Shown here one piece after another: positions 22,764 through 31,171 of a DNA stretch of 64,000 nt (positions are counted from its first letter, which is position 1; each line of letters begins with the position of its first letter). Origin of the DNA: Lysobacter enzymogenes. GTDB taxonomy: Bacteria; Pseudomonadota; Gammaproteobacteria; Xanthomonadales; Xanthomonadaceae. The position numbers were made by a program, and so were the translations under genes. The stretch is taken from the NCBI RefSeq assembly GCF_017355525.1, contig NZ_CP067395.1, positions 4,185,001-4,249,000 of the forward strand. The letters run 5' to 3'. The notes beneath the pieces were generated by a model that saw nothing but the letters and a program-made list of their open reading frames with translations, was not told the DNA's origin and ran no database searches.

Positions 22764-23732
22764 ATGCCGCAGGCCGCCGTCGAAGCCGACGCCGAGGGAG
22801 TCGAGTCCGCCGCGCAACCAGGCGCGCGGCGCGCCGCCGGCGCCGCGCGCCGGCCGCGCAGCCGCGGCGGCAGTGCGCCGCCGTCGCCGCCCGCGCGCGC
22901 CGAGCCGCTGCCCGTCGTGGACGAATCCGAACCCGAGCCGGCGCCGCGCCCGCCCGGCCAGCGCCTGCGCGCGCATGCGACCCGCGAGATCGACCAGGCC
23001 CTGGACGCGCTCGGCTGGGGCGGCAACCGCCTGCACGCCGGCGTGCATCTGGCGCGCAAGTGCCTGCGTCGCGCCCGCGCGACCCTGGCACTGGGCGGCG
23101 ACGCGCTCGGGCCGGGCCGCGACTGGGTCGACCGCGCGATCCGCGACCTCAATCGCGACCTGTCGTCGCTGCGCGACGCCCACGCCCTGGTCGAAACCCT
23201 GGACCGATTGCTGCGCGGCACGCTCGCGCCCGAAGCGCGGCCGTTGCTGGCGCGCGCGCGCCGCGCCGCCGCCGCCGCGCGCGCCCAGGCCGCGCACGCG
23301 GCGCGCGCCGACGATCCCGGCCTGGGCCGCCGCCGCGCGCTGCTGCGGGTGCTGCGCGCGGCGCTGCGCGCGCTGCCGTGGAAGCAATTGCAGCCGGAGC
23401 ACTGGCGCGGCGCGGTCGCCGCCGGCCTGGCCCGGGTCGAGCGCGCCGGCGAGCGCGCCCGCGCCAGCGGCGGCGACGAGGACTGGCACGAATGGCGCCG
23501 CCGCGCGCGCCGGCTGTCGCAGCAGCAGCGCGCGCTGAAAAGCGCGGGGCTCGGCGCGGACGCGCCGACGTTCGACAAGCACCAGATCGAGCGGCTGGGC
23601 GAGGCGCAGGACCTGACCTTGCTGCTGGAGCATTGCGGCAAGGGCTCGCCGTTCGCGAAGCTCGAGCGCGGGGCGGTCAAGGCGTTCGCGCGGGCGGAGC
23701 TGGAGCGGGCGCGGGAGCGGATCCAGGGGTAG
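22764..23732 (+). CDS. CHAD domain protein
   Basis: A 322-residue cytoplasmic protein with an Ala/Arg/Pro-rich disordered N-terminus (about 1-70) and a helical CHAD domain. CHAD domains are rich in conserved histidines and basic residues and bind inorganic polyphosphate; here HLARKCLRRARATL, RDLNRDLSSLRDAHAL, WHEWRRRARRLSQQQRAL and EAQDLTLLLEHC fit. AGGGAG lies 7 bases before the chosen ATG. Reading further upstream gives only an implausible extension into the mutM promoter region. No polyphosphate kinase or CYTH gene is adjacent. Confidence 0.88.
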   Translation: MPQAAVEADAEGVESAAQPGARRAAGAARRPRSRGGSAPPSPPARAEPLPVVDESEPEPAPRPPGQRLRAHATREIDQALDALGWGGNRLHAGVHLARKCLRRARATLALGGDALGPGRDWVDRAIRDLNRDLSSLRDAHALVETLDRLLRGTLAPEARPLLARARRAAAAARAQAAHAARADDPGLGRRRALLRVLRAALRALPWKQLQPEHWRGAVAAGLARVERAGERARASGGDEDWHEWRRRARRLSQQQRALKSAGLGADAPTFDKHQIERLGEAQDLTLLLEHCGKGSPFAKLERGAVKAFARAELERARERIQG

Positions 23733-23763
23733 GGATAGGCGGGTCGCGCCGCCGGCGAGGTGG

Positions 23764-23834
23764 CGCGGTCGCGGCTCGCGCCGCTCCTGCAGGGGGCGGT
23801 TCCGACTGTAGGAGTGGCGCGAGCCGCGACCGCG
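23764..23834. repeat. GTAG-type REP pair, arms in reversed order
   Basis: An inverted arm (23764-23792, ending CTCCTGCAG) is followed by a forward arm (23806-23834, starting CTGTAGGAG). Each arm contains a GCGGC...GCCGC-type internal stem; the forward arm has GTGGC, a G-to-T change. All other pairs in this window have the forward arm first. Confidence 0.85.
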
Positions 23835-24070
23835 AACCCACGCCGCCCGGCGCCATCCCCGCCCCTGAACGCCCCCGCCGGGCCTGAACCGCCCCGTCCT
23901 GCCCGCTCCCCGCCGCCTTGCCCGTTCGAACTCACAACCCCATCACAACCATCGGCCGGCCATACCGGCGCGAACGGTGGAGCCGTAATGGCATCATCGG
24001 CTATACAACTGTCCTTTAATTGCCCGCCACCCCCAGGCGCCGTCCGCCGCCGCCGCTCCCGGAGTTCGCA
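23835..24070. other. Rest of the gap before the desaturase gene
   Basis: Together with the repeat at 23764-23834 this makes a gap of about 340 bases. It becomes relatively AT-rich at 23925-24030 and contains CTATACAACT near 24002, a possible -10 region for the desaturase gene. No operator or open frame could be supported. Confidence 0.4.
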
Positions 24071-25267
24071 ATGCCCGCGTCCCTGATCGATTTCCTCGCC
24101 GGAGGCCTGGTCCAGGCCAGCTTCTGGGAATTGGTCGTCTACTTCCTGGTGGTGACCCAGCTCACCATCCTGTCGGTCACCTTGTACCTGCACCGCTCGA
24201 TGGCGCACCGCTCGGTCGACTTCCATCCGGTGCTGGCGCATTTCTTCCGTTTCTGGACCTGGCTGACCACCTCGATGATCACCAAGGAGTGGGCGGCGAT
24301 CCATCGCAAGCACCACGCCAAGTGCGAGACCGAGGACGACCCGCACAGCCCGCAGTTCAAGGGCATCGACACGGTGATGTGGCGCGGCGTGGAGCTCTAC
24401 CGCCAGGCCCGCAGCGAGCGCGAGGACATCGAGAAGTACGGCAAGGGCTGCCCGGACGACTGGATCGAACGCAAGCTCTACACCCCGTGGGCGACCTTCG
24501 GCCCGGTGCTGTTGCTGCTGTCGAGCTTCGCCCTGTTCGGCTTCGCCGGCGTGGCGATCTGGGCGCTGCAGATGGTGTGGATCCCGTTCTGGGCCGCCGG
24601 CGTGGTCAACGGCCTGGGCCACTGGTGGGGCTACCGCAATTTCGAAACCACCGACACCGCGACCAACCTGACCCCGTGGGGCTTCTGGATCGGCGGCGAA
24701 GAACTGCACAACAACCACCACGCGTTCCCGAGCTCGGCCAAGTTCGCCCTGCGCAAGTGGGAGTTCGACATCGGCTGGACCGCGATCCGCGGCCTCGCCG
24801 CGCTGCGCCTGGCCAAGGTGCTGCGGGTCGCGCCGACCCTGGACGTGCGCCCGAACATCGCCATGCCCGACGGCGAAACCCTGAAGGCGCTGCTGGCGAT
24901 CCGCTTCCAGGCGATGACCGATTTCTACCGCAACGTGACCCTGCCGACCCTGCGCGAAGACGCCGGCGACCGCATGCGCGCGTTGCCGCGGCGGCTGCGC
25001 AAGGGCCTGGCCGACGGCGGCCGCTGGCTCGACGACGGCGCCCGCACGCGCTTGCAGAACTGGGTCGCCGAGCGTCCGCGCATGGCCCAGCTGGCCGATT
25101 TCCGCCAGCGCCTGGCGCAGGTGCTGGACGACCGCTCGCACGACGCCCAGGCCACGCTGCAGCGCCTGCACGCCTGGTGCGTGGAGGCCGAAGCCAGCGG
25201 CATCCAGTCGCTGCAGGCGTTCTCGGCGCGGCTCAAGGGCTACGCGCTGGCGCCGGCGCGCTACTGA
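24071..25267 (+). CDS. Membrane fatty acid (acyl-CoA) desaturase
   Basis: A 398-residue integral-membrane di-iron desaturase, probably introducing a cis double bond (delta-9 type) into membrane acyl chains. The three histidine boxes are intact: HRSMAH at 41-46, HRKHH at 78-82 and HNNHH at 213-217, plus His184 in GLGHW. About four membrane helices lie between them. The C-terminal ~150 residues form a helical extension typical of the Xanthomonadaceae versions. I start at the ATG at 24071, 10 bases after GGAG; the frame upstream is a proline/arginine run without support. A terminator follows. Confidence 0.9.
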   Translation: MPASLIDFLAGGLVQASFWELVVYFLVVTQLTILSVTLYLHRSMAHRSVDFHPVLAHFFRFWTWLTTSMITKEWAAIHRKHHAKCETEDDPHSPQFKGIDTVMWRGVELYRQARSEREDIEKYGKGCPDDWIERKLYTPWATFGPVLLLLSSFALFGFAGVAIWALQMVWIPFWAAGVVNGLGHWWGYRNFETTDTATNLTPWGFWIGGEELHNNHHAFPSSAKFALRKWEFDIGWTAIRGLAALRLAKVLRVAPTLDVRPNIAMPDGETLKALLAIRFQAMTDFYRNVTLPTLREDAGDRMRALPRRLRKGLADGGRWLDDGARTRLQNWVAERPRMAQLADFRQRLAQVLDDRSHDAQATLQRLHAWCVEAEASGIQSLQAFSARLKGYALAPARY

Positions 25268-25306
25268 CCGCCGCGGCGCCCGCGCCGCCGCCCAGGAATC
25301 CGACGA

Positions 25307-25333
25307 CCCGCGCTCCGGCGCGGGTTTTCTTTT
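25307..25333 (+). terminator. Rho-independent terminator of the desaturase gene
   Basis: CCCGCGC, loop TCCG, GCGCGGG, then TTTTCTTTT, 40 bases after the stop. Confidence 0.88.
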
Positions 25334-25641
25334 GTACGACGCGCGCCGAAGCGCGAGTGAGACGGCGGTGGTTTCGCCGATTGCGCGGCCCGGCGCGCGC
25401 GCGTAGCGTCGCCGGGCAAGGATTCCGGCGCCGCCGTCCGGCCGCGCCGCACACGGAGGTGGCCCGTGCCCGGCCCAATCGCCTGCCCGACCGACGCTTG
25501 CGCCCGCGCCTTGGTCGCGCGCGCCGCGTCCACGCGCCCGCCGCCGTCCCGGTTCGCGTTCAAGGACGAACCGCCCATCCGCGACCGCGACTGCGCGCCA
25601 CGGAGCGGCGCCGGCGAGCGCATGCGTAAGGAGAGAGCACG
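25334..25641. other. Gap upstream of the cysteine-rich peptide gene
   Basis: About 310 very GC-rich bases. I see no credible open frame, repeat or promoter match here, although the short gene that follows must have its promoter in this stretch or be read from further upstream. Confidence 0.4.
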
Positions 25642-25815
25642 ATGAAATCGTTCCGTACCCGACGCTTCAAGGCGCTGGCTCTGGCGGCGCTGTTCGCCGC
25701 CGGCATCGGCTTCGGCGCGGCCCAGGCCGATACCAAGTACGCCGAGGGCTGCGCGCCCAAGTCCGGCTGCCAGTTCGGCGGCACCCGCTTCGCCTGCTGC
25801 CAGGACGACAGCTGA
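25642..25815 (+). CDS. Small secreted cysteine-rich protein
   Basis: A 57-residue precursor. A basic N-terminus (MKSFRTRRFK) leads into a hydrophobic segment and a signal peptidase site after GAAQA, leaving a mature peptide of about 28 residues. This has four cysteines at 37, 43, 52 and 53 (spacing C-x5-C-x8-CC) and an acidic end (QDDS). AAGGAG lies 7-8 bases before the ATG. I do not recognise the family. The pattern suggests two disulfides or a metal site in the periplasm or outside. No processing or transport gene is adjacent; the next gene encodes a secreted EF-hand protein. Confidence 0.75.
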   Translation: MKSFRTRRFKALALAALFAAGIGFGAAQADTKYAEGCAPKSGCQFGGTRFACCQDDS

Positions 25816-25908
25816 CGCGTCCGCGCGGCCGGCGCGCGCGCCGGCCGCGCACTTGCCCGCCGCGCCCGCGCACGGCAGGCTGCGCGCATCCCCCGCCGCG
25901 GAGCGCGC

Positions 25909-26259
25909 ATGCGCCGTCTGCTTATCTTCGCGTTGATCCCGTGGCTGTGCGCGGTCGTGCCGGCCGCGGCGCAGGAAGTGACCTCGACCGGCGACTACCT
26001 CTCGCGCATGGACGCCGACCGCGACGGCCGGGTCTCGCTGAGCGAATACCAGGACTGGCTCAGCTACGCCTTCGATGCGATGGACGCCAACCGCGACGGC
26101 GTGCTCGACGCCGCCGAACAACCCGCCAGCGGCCGCGGCGCGCGCGCGCCGCTGACCCGCGAGCAGCACCGCAAGACCCTGGCCGAACGCTTCGCGCGGC
26201 AGGACCGCAACCACGACGGCTACCTCGACGCGCGCGAGCTGGCGTCGCCGCCGCAATGA
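25909..26259 (+). CDS. Secreted EF-hand domain protein
   Basis: A 116-residue protein with a signal peptide (cleaved near AAAQ, residue 22) and three EF-hand calcium-binding loops starting at Asp35, Asp59 and Asp99. The loops follow the D-x-D/N-x-D-G pattern and end in Glu46, Glu70 and Glu110. It probably binds calcium in the periplasm or outside the cell. The role is unknown. It is 93 bases after the small cysteine-rich gene. Confidence 0.88.
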   Translation: MRRLLIFALIPWLCAVVPAAAQEVTSTGDYLSRMDADRDGRVSLSEYQDWLSYAFDAMDANRDGVLDAAEQPASGRGARAPLTREQHRKTLAERFARQDRNHDGYLDARELASPPQ

Positions 26260-26278
26260 CCGCGTGGTTGCGCGCCCC

Positions 26279-26367
26279 CTGTAGGAGCGGCGCGAGCCGC
26301 GACCGCGGGGCAGCCGATCGCGTCGCGCATGCGGTTTCGCGCTCGCCGCTCGCGCCGTTCCCGCAGG
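26279..26367. repeat. GTAG-type REP inverted pair (REPIN)
   Basis: Forward arm starting CTGTAGGAGCGGCGCGAG at 26279, then a spacer (GGGGCAGCCGATCGCGTCG) and a degenerate inverted arm ending CCCGCAG at 26367. The inverted arm has lost part of its internal stem. Confidence 0.8.
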
Positions 26368-26477
26368 GAGCCATCGAAGCCGCGATGCGCGATGCATCCC
26401 ACCGCAACCGCCAGCCGCGTCGCAACGCCCGCATTGCGCAATTGCCGCGCGCGCGAGCGTCGTGGTAACTAGTCGCG

Positions 26478-27296
26478 ATGGATTACGCACTGCCCCAGGG
26501 CGAACTCGACACCCTGTTCGCCGGACCGCAATCGGTCACCTCCGAGCAACGCCGCGACCTGGTCGCCCTCATCCTCGAACGCTTGCGCGAGCGCTACGGC
26601 GAACGCCTGCTGGCGGTGGCGCTGTACGGCTCCACCGCGCGCGACAGCGACGGCCCGTATTCGGACGTGGAGCTGTGGGCGGTGCTCGACGACGCCGCGT
26701 TCGGCGCGGACTTCGACGAATCGCTGGAATGGGTGCACGGCCGCGGCAAGGCCGAGGTCAACCTGATGTCGCGCAGCGCGGTGGAAGCGTTCGCGCGCGA
26801 AGTCGACGAGGCCTGGCCGATCAGCCACGGCCAGTTCGTGTATTCGCGCGCGCTGTGGATCGCGCCGGATCACGGCGCGCTGTTCGAGACCTTGCGTTCG
26901 CTGGCCGCGCATCCGGACGACGCCGAAGTCGAACGGGCGATGGCCGAGATCGTGGTCGGCGAGCTGTACGAGCTGATCGGCAAGCTGCGCAACCGCTACG
27001 CGCGCAAGCCGCTGGCGCTGCTGGCCGGCGAGTTCGCCGTGCACGTGGCCTGCCTGGCCGGGCTGGCCGAGCGCCATCTGTACGCCAGCGCCGGCACGAT
27101 GTTCGACGAAGCCGCCGATCTGCCGGGGCCGGACGGCGCGGTCGAGCTGTACCGGCTGGTGGCGAAGGGCGAGCTCGGCGACGAAGCGCGCCTGGTCGCG
27201 ACGCTGGAGCGGGTGTGGGCCGGCCTGGAAGCCTGGGTGGGCGAGGTGGCGCTGACCGAGGCCGTGCGCCGGCGTTGCGTGGCGGGCGAGCGCTGA
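26478..27296 (+). CDS. ANT(4')-like kanamycin nucleotidyltransferase family protein
   Basis: A 272-residue nucleotidyltransferase related to the aminoglycoside 4'-nucleotidyltransferases that adenylylate kanamycin and related drugs. The catalytic core GSTARDSDGPYSDVE (residues 51-65) carries Asp63 and Glu65 for metal binding. The KAEVN strand (91-95), the WPISHGQF block (113-120) and the GELYELIGKLRN helix (161-172), which should hold the catalytic base glutamate, all align in order with ANT(4')-Ia. Kanamycin resistance is common in Lysobacter, but activity of this protein is an inference. No clear ribosome site precedes the ATG. Confidence 0.8.
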   Translation: MDYALPQGELDTLFAGPQSVTSEQRRDLVALILERLRERYGERLLAVALYGSTARDSDGPYSDVELWAVLDDAAFGADFDESLEWVHGRGKAEVNLMSRSAVEAFAREVDEAWPISHGQFVYSRALWIAPDHGALFETLRSLAAHPDDAEVERAMAEIVVGELYELIGKLRNRYARKPLALLAGEFAVHVACLAGLAERHLYASAGTMFDEAADLPGPDGAVELYRLVAKGELGDEARLVATLERVWAGLEAWVGEVALTEAVRRRCVAGER

Positions 27297-27326
27297 GCAT
27301 CACGGCGTCGCCGTGAACGCAGCTTT

Positions 27327-27352
27327 CGTGGGAGGGCCTTCAGGCCCGACGC
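27327..27352 (+). repeat. Second palindromic repeat family, single copy
   Basis: GTGGGAGGGCCTTCAGGCCC followed by GACGC. The core GGGCCTTCAGGCCC is a near-perfect palindrome. Other copies are at 39444, 42374 and 56081. Confidence 0.7.
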
Positions 27353-27414
27353 TTTGCGCTCCGGCCGCCGTGGATGCCGAGACGAGTGGACAGCTTCCGC
27401 CGTAGGCGCACTGT

Positions 27415-27443
27415 CGCGGTCGCGGCTTGCGCCGCTCCTACAG
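27415..27443 (-). repeat. Solitary GTAG-type REP arm
   Basis: A single inverted arm, CGCGGTCGCGGCTTGCGCC then GCTCCTACAG. The internal stem GCGGC/GCCGC is intact with a TTGC loop. No partner arm is found within 100 bases. Confidence 0.75.
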
Positions 27444-27543
27444 TCGGATTCGGAACCGGCGACGCGCCCATCCATCGGCACTGTGCCGCCGACGCGGCCG
27501 CGCACACCATCGCCGAACCCCATCCGCGCTAACCTCGCCGATC

Positions 27544-28530
27544 ATGCCGCCCCTGTTTCACCCTTGGCTGCGCGAAGCCCGACTCGCCGCCCTGCGCGGC
27601 GGCGGTTGGAAGCGCGGGCGCCGCCTCGTCGTCGCGTTGGCGCTGGCGGCCGCCGTCGGCTTGGCCTTGCGCGCCGCGGGCGGCGAAGCGGCGGCGTTGC
27701 CGGAGGCGTTGCCGCGCTTGCTCGCGCAGTTGCCGCTGCCGTTCGTGCTGCTCGCGCTGGCGCTGTCGTACGCCAGCGCGCGTGCGCGGCTGGCCGGGCT
27801 CGACGAGCGTCTGCGCCACGGCTGGTGGGCGGCCGCGCCGATCGAACCGGCGCGGACCACGCGCACCTTGGTGTTGCTGGCGACGCTCGGCGCGGCCGCG
27901 GCCTTGTCGGTGGCGGCGTTGCTGCTGGCCGCGTTCGGCGGCGACGGCGAGCGCGTGCGCACTGCGTTCTTCGTTCTCGCCGCCGGGCTGGTGCCGGGCA
28001 CCGCCTTGGGCCTGTTCGCCGCGCTGCGCCAGCGCCGCCGTCCCGCGCAGCGCCTGCGCGAAGGCGCGCGCGAGCCGATGTTCGGCCTGCGCTGGCTCGA
28101 CGACGCGCGCCTGCCGCACCTGAGCGACTGGCAGCGGCGCGAAGCGCTGCTGCGTTGGCGCCGCGGCGGCCACGCCTGGATGATCGGCGCGGTGCTGATG
28201 GCCTTGCCCGGTTCGACCGCGCTCGCGTCCGGCGCCGGCGTGTTGCTGATCGCCACCGCGCTGGCTTGGTTCAGCCTGTTGGCGCAGGCCTGCGCCGCGG
28301 CCAGCGTCGCCGCCGGCCGCGCGCTGGCGGCGACGCCGCTGGCGCGGAGCGGCTTGCGCCGCGCGGCCTGGCGCTATCCGACGTTCGCGTTCGTCTGCGC
28401 CTGCGCGCTGGCCGGCGTGGGCGCGGCGTTGCTCGGCGTCGGCTGGCGCGCCGCGCCGATGCTGCTCGGCGCGGCCGCGGTGTTGTGCCTGCCGGCCTGG
28501 GCCGCTTTGCGCGGCGGGCGGCGGGCATGA
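27544..28530 (+). CDS. Putative ABC transporter permease
   Basis: A 328-residue polytopic membrane protein of extreme Ala/Leu/Gly composition with about eight hydrophobic segments. I do not recognise a specific family. Its stop overlaps the ATG of an ABC ATPase gene by four bases (ATGA), so it is most likely the membrane partner of that ATPase in an ABC-2-like exporter. Soluble loops are basic. The start ATG at 27544 is the first whose downstream sequence looks like protein. Confidence 0.7.
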   Translation: MPPLFHPWLREARLAALRGGGWKRGRRLVVALALAAAVGLALRAAGGEAAALPEALPRLLAQLPLPFVLLALALSYASARARLAGLDERLRHGWWAAAPIEPARTTRTLVLLATLGAAAALSVAALLLAAFGGDGERVRTAFFVLAAGLVPGTALGLFAALRQRRRPAQRLREGAREPMFGLRWLDDARLPHLSDWQRREALLRWRRGGHAWMIGAVLMALPGSTALASGAGVLLIATALAWFSLLAQACAAASVAAGRALAATPLARSGLRRAAWRYPTFAFVCACALAGVGAALLGVGWRAAPMLLGAAAVLCLPAWAALRGGRRA

Positions 28531-29294
28531 ACGCCGCGCTGGAACTGCATGGGCTGCAGCACCGTTACGACGAACACGCGGTGCTGCACGGCATCGACCT
28601 GCAGCTGATGCCCGGCGATTTCGTCGCGCTGATCGGCCCCAACGGTTCGGGCAAGACCACCTTGCTGCACTGCCTGGCCGGCCTGCTGCGGCCGAGCGCC
28701 GGGCGGGTGCTGATCGGCGGCCGCGACCTCGCCCGCGAGCCGCTCGCGGCCAAGCGCGCGCTCGGCTTCGCGGTCGACCCGGCGCGGCTGCCGCCGCTGC
28801 TGAGCGGGCGCGAATGCCTGCGCCTGTTCGCCGGCGCGCGCGGCCTGGACGCGATTCCCGAGGCGACGCTGGCGTTGTGCGCGACCTTGTCGCTGGACGC
28901 GATGCTCGACCGCCGCATCGGCCAGTACTCGCTCGGCACCCGGCAGAAACTGGCGATCGCGCTGGGCCTGCTCGGCGAGCCGCCGCTGCTGGTGCTGGAC
29001 GAACCGCTCAACGGCCTGGACCCGCTCAGCGCCTACGCGCTCAAGCGCCATCTGCAACAGCTCGCGCGCGAACGCGGCGCGGCGGTGCTGCTGGCGACGC
29101 ATTCGCTGGACGTGGCCGAGCGTTTCATCACCCGTGCGGCGTTGCTGGTGGATGGGTGGCTGCGGCGGGAGTGGGCGGCGGGCGAACTCGACGCCATCCG
29201 CGCCGATCCGGCGCGGTCGCTCGAGCAGTCGATGGTGGAGGCGTTGGCGGGGTCCGGCGCCGACGCTACGGCCAGGCGCGACGGCGATTCATAG
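28527..29294 (+). CDS. ABC transporter ATP-binding protein
   Basis: A 255-residue ATPase. Walker A is GPNGSGKTT at 37-45, Walker B is LLVLDEPLNGLD, and the H-loop is in LLATHSLDVAER. The signature reads YSLGTRQK in place of the usual LSGGQ, a variant common among ABC-2 exporters for antibiotics or lipids. It is translationally coupled to the permease. The cargo is unknown. Confidence 0.9.
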   Translation: MNAALELHGLQHRYDEHAVLHGIDLQLMPGDFVALIGPNGSGKTTLLHCLAGLLRPSAGRVLIGGRDLAREPLAAKRALGFAVDPARLPPLLSGRECLRLFAGARGLDAIPEATLALCATLSLDAMLDRRIGQYSLGTRQKLAIALGLLGEPPLLVLDEPLNGLDPLSAYALKRHLQQLARERGAAVLLATHSLDVAERFITRAALLVDGWLRREWAAGELDAIRADPARSLEQSMVEALAGSGADATARRDGDS

Positions 29295-29362
29295 CGCGAA
29301 TGCAGCGAGCCGCGGCCGCGACCGCGACGCGAACCGCGAGCACGGCCGGCCCACCTGCGCGC

Positions 29363-29743
29363 TCAGCGCAGCGGCGTGCTCATGCACAGCACGGCGGCGA
29401 TTTCGTCGGCGCCGATGACGGCCCGCAGTTCGGCATTGACCTCGGCGGTCGCGCCGGTGAACAGATGGAAGTCCAGGTCGTGGCGGAAGGCGCTGGTTCT
29501 CGCTGCGGACCAGCCCGGGAGCGTGGTGTCGATAATGGCGAAATTCACCGCGCTGGATGCATCGTGCTGCACGAGTTCGGTTTCGAGCGCGGCGAGGGAA
29601 GTCGCGGCCAGCTCGAACAAGCCGTATCGGTATTTGCCACGTTCGTTCAGAAAGCGTGCCGCGACCTGCGCGTCTGCAATGAAGACCCGGCGCCAGCCGG
29701 TGAGCTGCGACGATTCGGCGGCGGCGAACAGTGGGTGGGCCAT
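29363..29743 (-). CDS. Hypothetical protein
   Basis: A 126-residue soluble protein, Ala-rich with evenly spread charged residues and no signal peptide or membrane helix. I do not recognise it. Sequence such as GWRRVFIADAQVAARFLNERGKYRYGLF looks like folded protein, and codon use is similar to neighbours. It is surrounded by long spacers and has no evident operon partner. Confidence 0.6.
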   Translation of the reverse strand: MAHPLFAAAESSQLTGWRRVFIADAQVAARFLNERGKYRYGLFELAATSLAALETELVQHDASSAVNFAIIDTTLPGWSAARTSAFRHDLDFHLFTGATAEVNAELRAVIGADEIAAVLCMSTPLR

Positions 29744-29958
29744 GCGATGCGTCCTGTTGGCGGCGTTGCGGGGACGCTAGGCGAGAGGCGCGGAGGCGTC
29801 AAATCTCGGTGCGTCCGTGGCGGCCGGCGACGCTGCGGCGTCGGCTCGTCGGTCGTGCTGCAAGCGCGCCATACAGGGGCCGATCCCTGGCGAGGCACGG
29901 TGGTTGCAGCAGTCGATAGCAATCGCGTCGGACGGCGCTTCGTGGTGGCGCAGTCCGG

Positions 29959-30047
29959 CTGTAGGAGCGACGCGAGTCGCGACCGCGACCTCGCGCTGAC
30001 GGCGCAAGCGGGCGATCCCGCGGTCGCGACTCGCGTCGCTCCTACAC
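29959..30047. repeat. GTAG-type REP inverted pair with compensatory stem changes
   Basis: Both arms carry the variant GCGACGCGAGTCGC, in which the internal stem is GCGAC/GTCGC instead of GCGGC/GCCGC. The two bases of the pair changed together in both arms, so pairing is preserved. The element lies in a 325-base gap (29744-30068) that otherwise shows nothing. Confidence 0.88.
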
Positions 30048-30068
30048 GGGGATCGCGCGGCGATGCAG

Positions 30069-30560
30069 TCAGCCGAGCCCGCGTTCGAGTTCTTCGCGCC
30101 GGCGTTGCAGACCCGCGTAGTAGCGATCCGCGCGCACGTGCATCGCCATCGCCGCGGCGCCCATGACCAGGCCGAGCGCGCCGGCCGGCCAGCCGGCGGC
30201 GACGCCGGCGAACGCCGCCAGGGCGAACGCGCCGAGGCTGTAGACGGCGCAGAACGCCAGCGCCAGACGCGCGGCCAGCAGGCGATGGCGCGCGTACAGC
30301 ACGCGCCGGTGGCGCAGCGCCCACTGCGCGTAGCCGCACCAGCCCAGGTTGATAGCCAGCAGCACCGCGAAAGCGGCCTGGGTGCGCGCCGGCAGCGCCG
30401 GTTCGGTCAGCCACAGCGCGGCCAGCGCGACGCTGGCGCCGGCGCCGAGCAACAGCAGCGCGACATGGGCCCAGCGCGCGCCGGGAGTCAGTTCGCGTTC
30501 GAGCAGGTCGCGCAGCGCCGCGGGCACGGCCTCGGTGGGCAGCGGGGTCGGTCGGTTCAT
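30069..30560 (-). CDS. Small polytopic membrane protein coupled to ECF sigma factor
   Basis: A 163-residue protein with a soluble N-terminus (about 30 residues) and four hydrophobic segments, ending in a charged helix (RADRYYAGLQRRREELERGL). Its ATG overlaps the sigma factor stop by four bases, so the two are coupled. It lacks the zinc-binding anti-sigma signature, but by position it may be the membrane regulator of the sigma factor. I do not recognise the family. Confidence 0.7.
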   Translation of the reverse strand: MNRPTPLPTEAVPAALRDLLERELTPGARWAHVALLLLGAGASVALAALWLTEPALPARTQAAFAVLLAINLGWCGYAQWALRHRRVLYARHRLLAARLALAFCAVYSLGAFALAAFAGVAAGWPAGALGLVMGAAAMAMHVRADRYYAGLQRRREELERGLG

Positions 30561-31117
30561 TGCGGTTCTCCTTTGCGGTCGAGTTGGCGGCGCAGCAGCG
30601 CGCGGGCGCGGAACAAGCGCGACTTGACCGTGCCCAGCGGGCGTTCGATCACCTGCGCGATCTCCTCCAGCGACAGTCCTTGCAGGTAATGCAGGCTCAG
30701 CGCTTCTTGCTCGGGCGGCGGCAGGCGGTCGATGTGGCGCTGCAGATGCAGCAGATCGAGCGCACGTTCGGGTTCGGCCGCGTCCTGCGCGAGCGTGTCC
30801 GGGTCGAGATCGGCCTCGGCGGTTGGTTCGGCGTAGCGGCCGCGCAGCCGGTCCATGCCGGCGCGGCGGGCGATGCCGAACAGCCACGGCCGCAGCCGCG
30901 CCGGTTCGCGCAGGCCGGCGATGCCGCGCAGCACCCGCAGCCAGGTGTCCTGGACGATCTCGTCGGCGCCGTCGTCGTCCCCGCACAGGCGCCGGGCGTA
31001 GCCGCGCAGCGGGCCGTGCCAGCGCGCGATCAGCGCGTCGAAGGCGGCGCGTTCGCCGAGCTGGCAGCCCAGGGCCAGCCACTCGTCGTAGTGCGGATCG
31101 TCGGGGGGCAAGGGCAT
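30557..31117 (-). CDS. ECF RNA polymerase sigma factor
   Basis: A 186-residue sigma factor. Region 2 shows GYARRLCGDDDGADEIVQDTWLRVLRG and the RPWLFGIARRAGMDRLRGR helix. Region 4 shows LPPPEQEALSLHYLQGLSLEEIAQVIERPLGTVKSRLFRARALL. A possible self-recognised promoter lies upstream (31146-31171). The coupled membrane protein downstream is the probable regulator. Confidence 0.92.
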   Translation of the reverse strand: MPLPPDDPHYDEWLALGCQLGERAAFDALIARWHGPLRGYARRLCGDDDGADEIVQDTWLRVLRGIAGLREPARLRPWLFGIARRAGMDRLRGRYAEPTAEADLDPDTLAQDAAEPERALDLLHLQRHIDRLPPPEQEALSLHYLQGLSLEEIAQVIERPLGTVKSRLFRARALLRRQLDRKGEPQ

Positions 31118-31145
31118 GGCGGCGGCAGCGATGGGTTCCTACCTG

Positions 31146-31171
31146 TAGTCGCGGCGGCGGCGAAAAGGTTC
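31146..31171 (-). promoter_or_regulatory. Candidate ECF-type autoregulated promoter
   Basis: On the minus strand GAACCTTTT (plus 31163-31171) and CGACTA (31146-31151) give the bipartite form GAAC-N16-CGAC used by many ECF sigma factors. The start would fall about 20 bases before the sigma factor ATG. This is pattern matching only. Confidence 0.4.
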
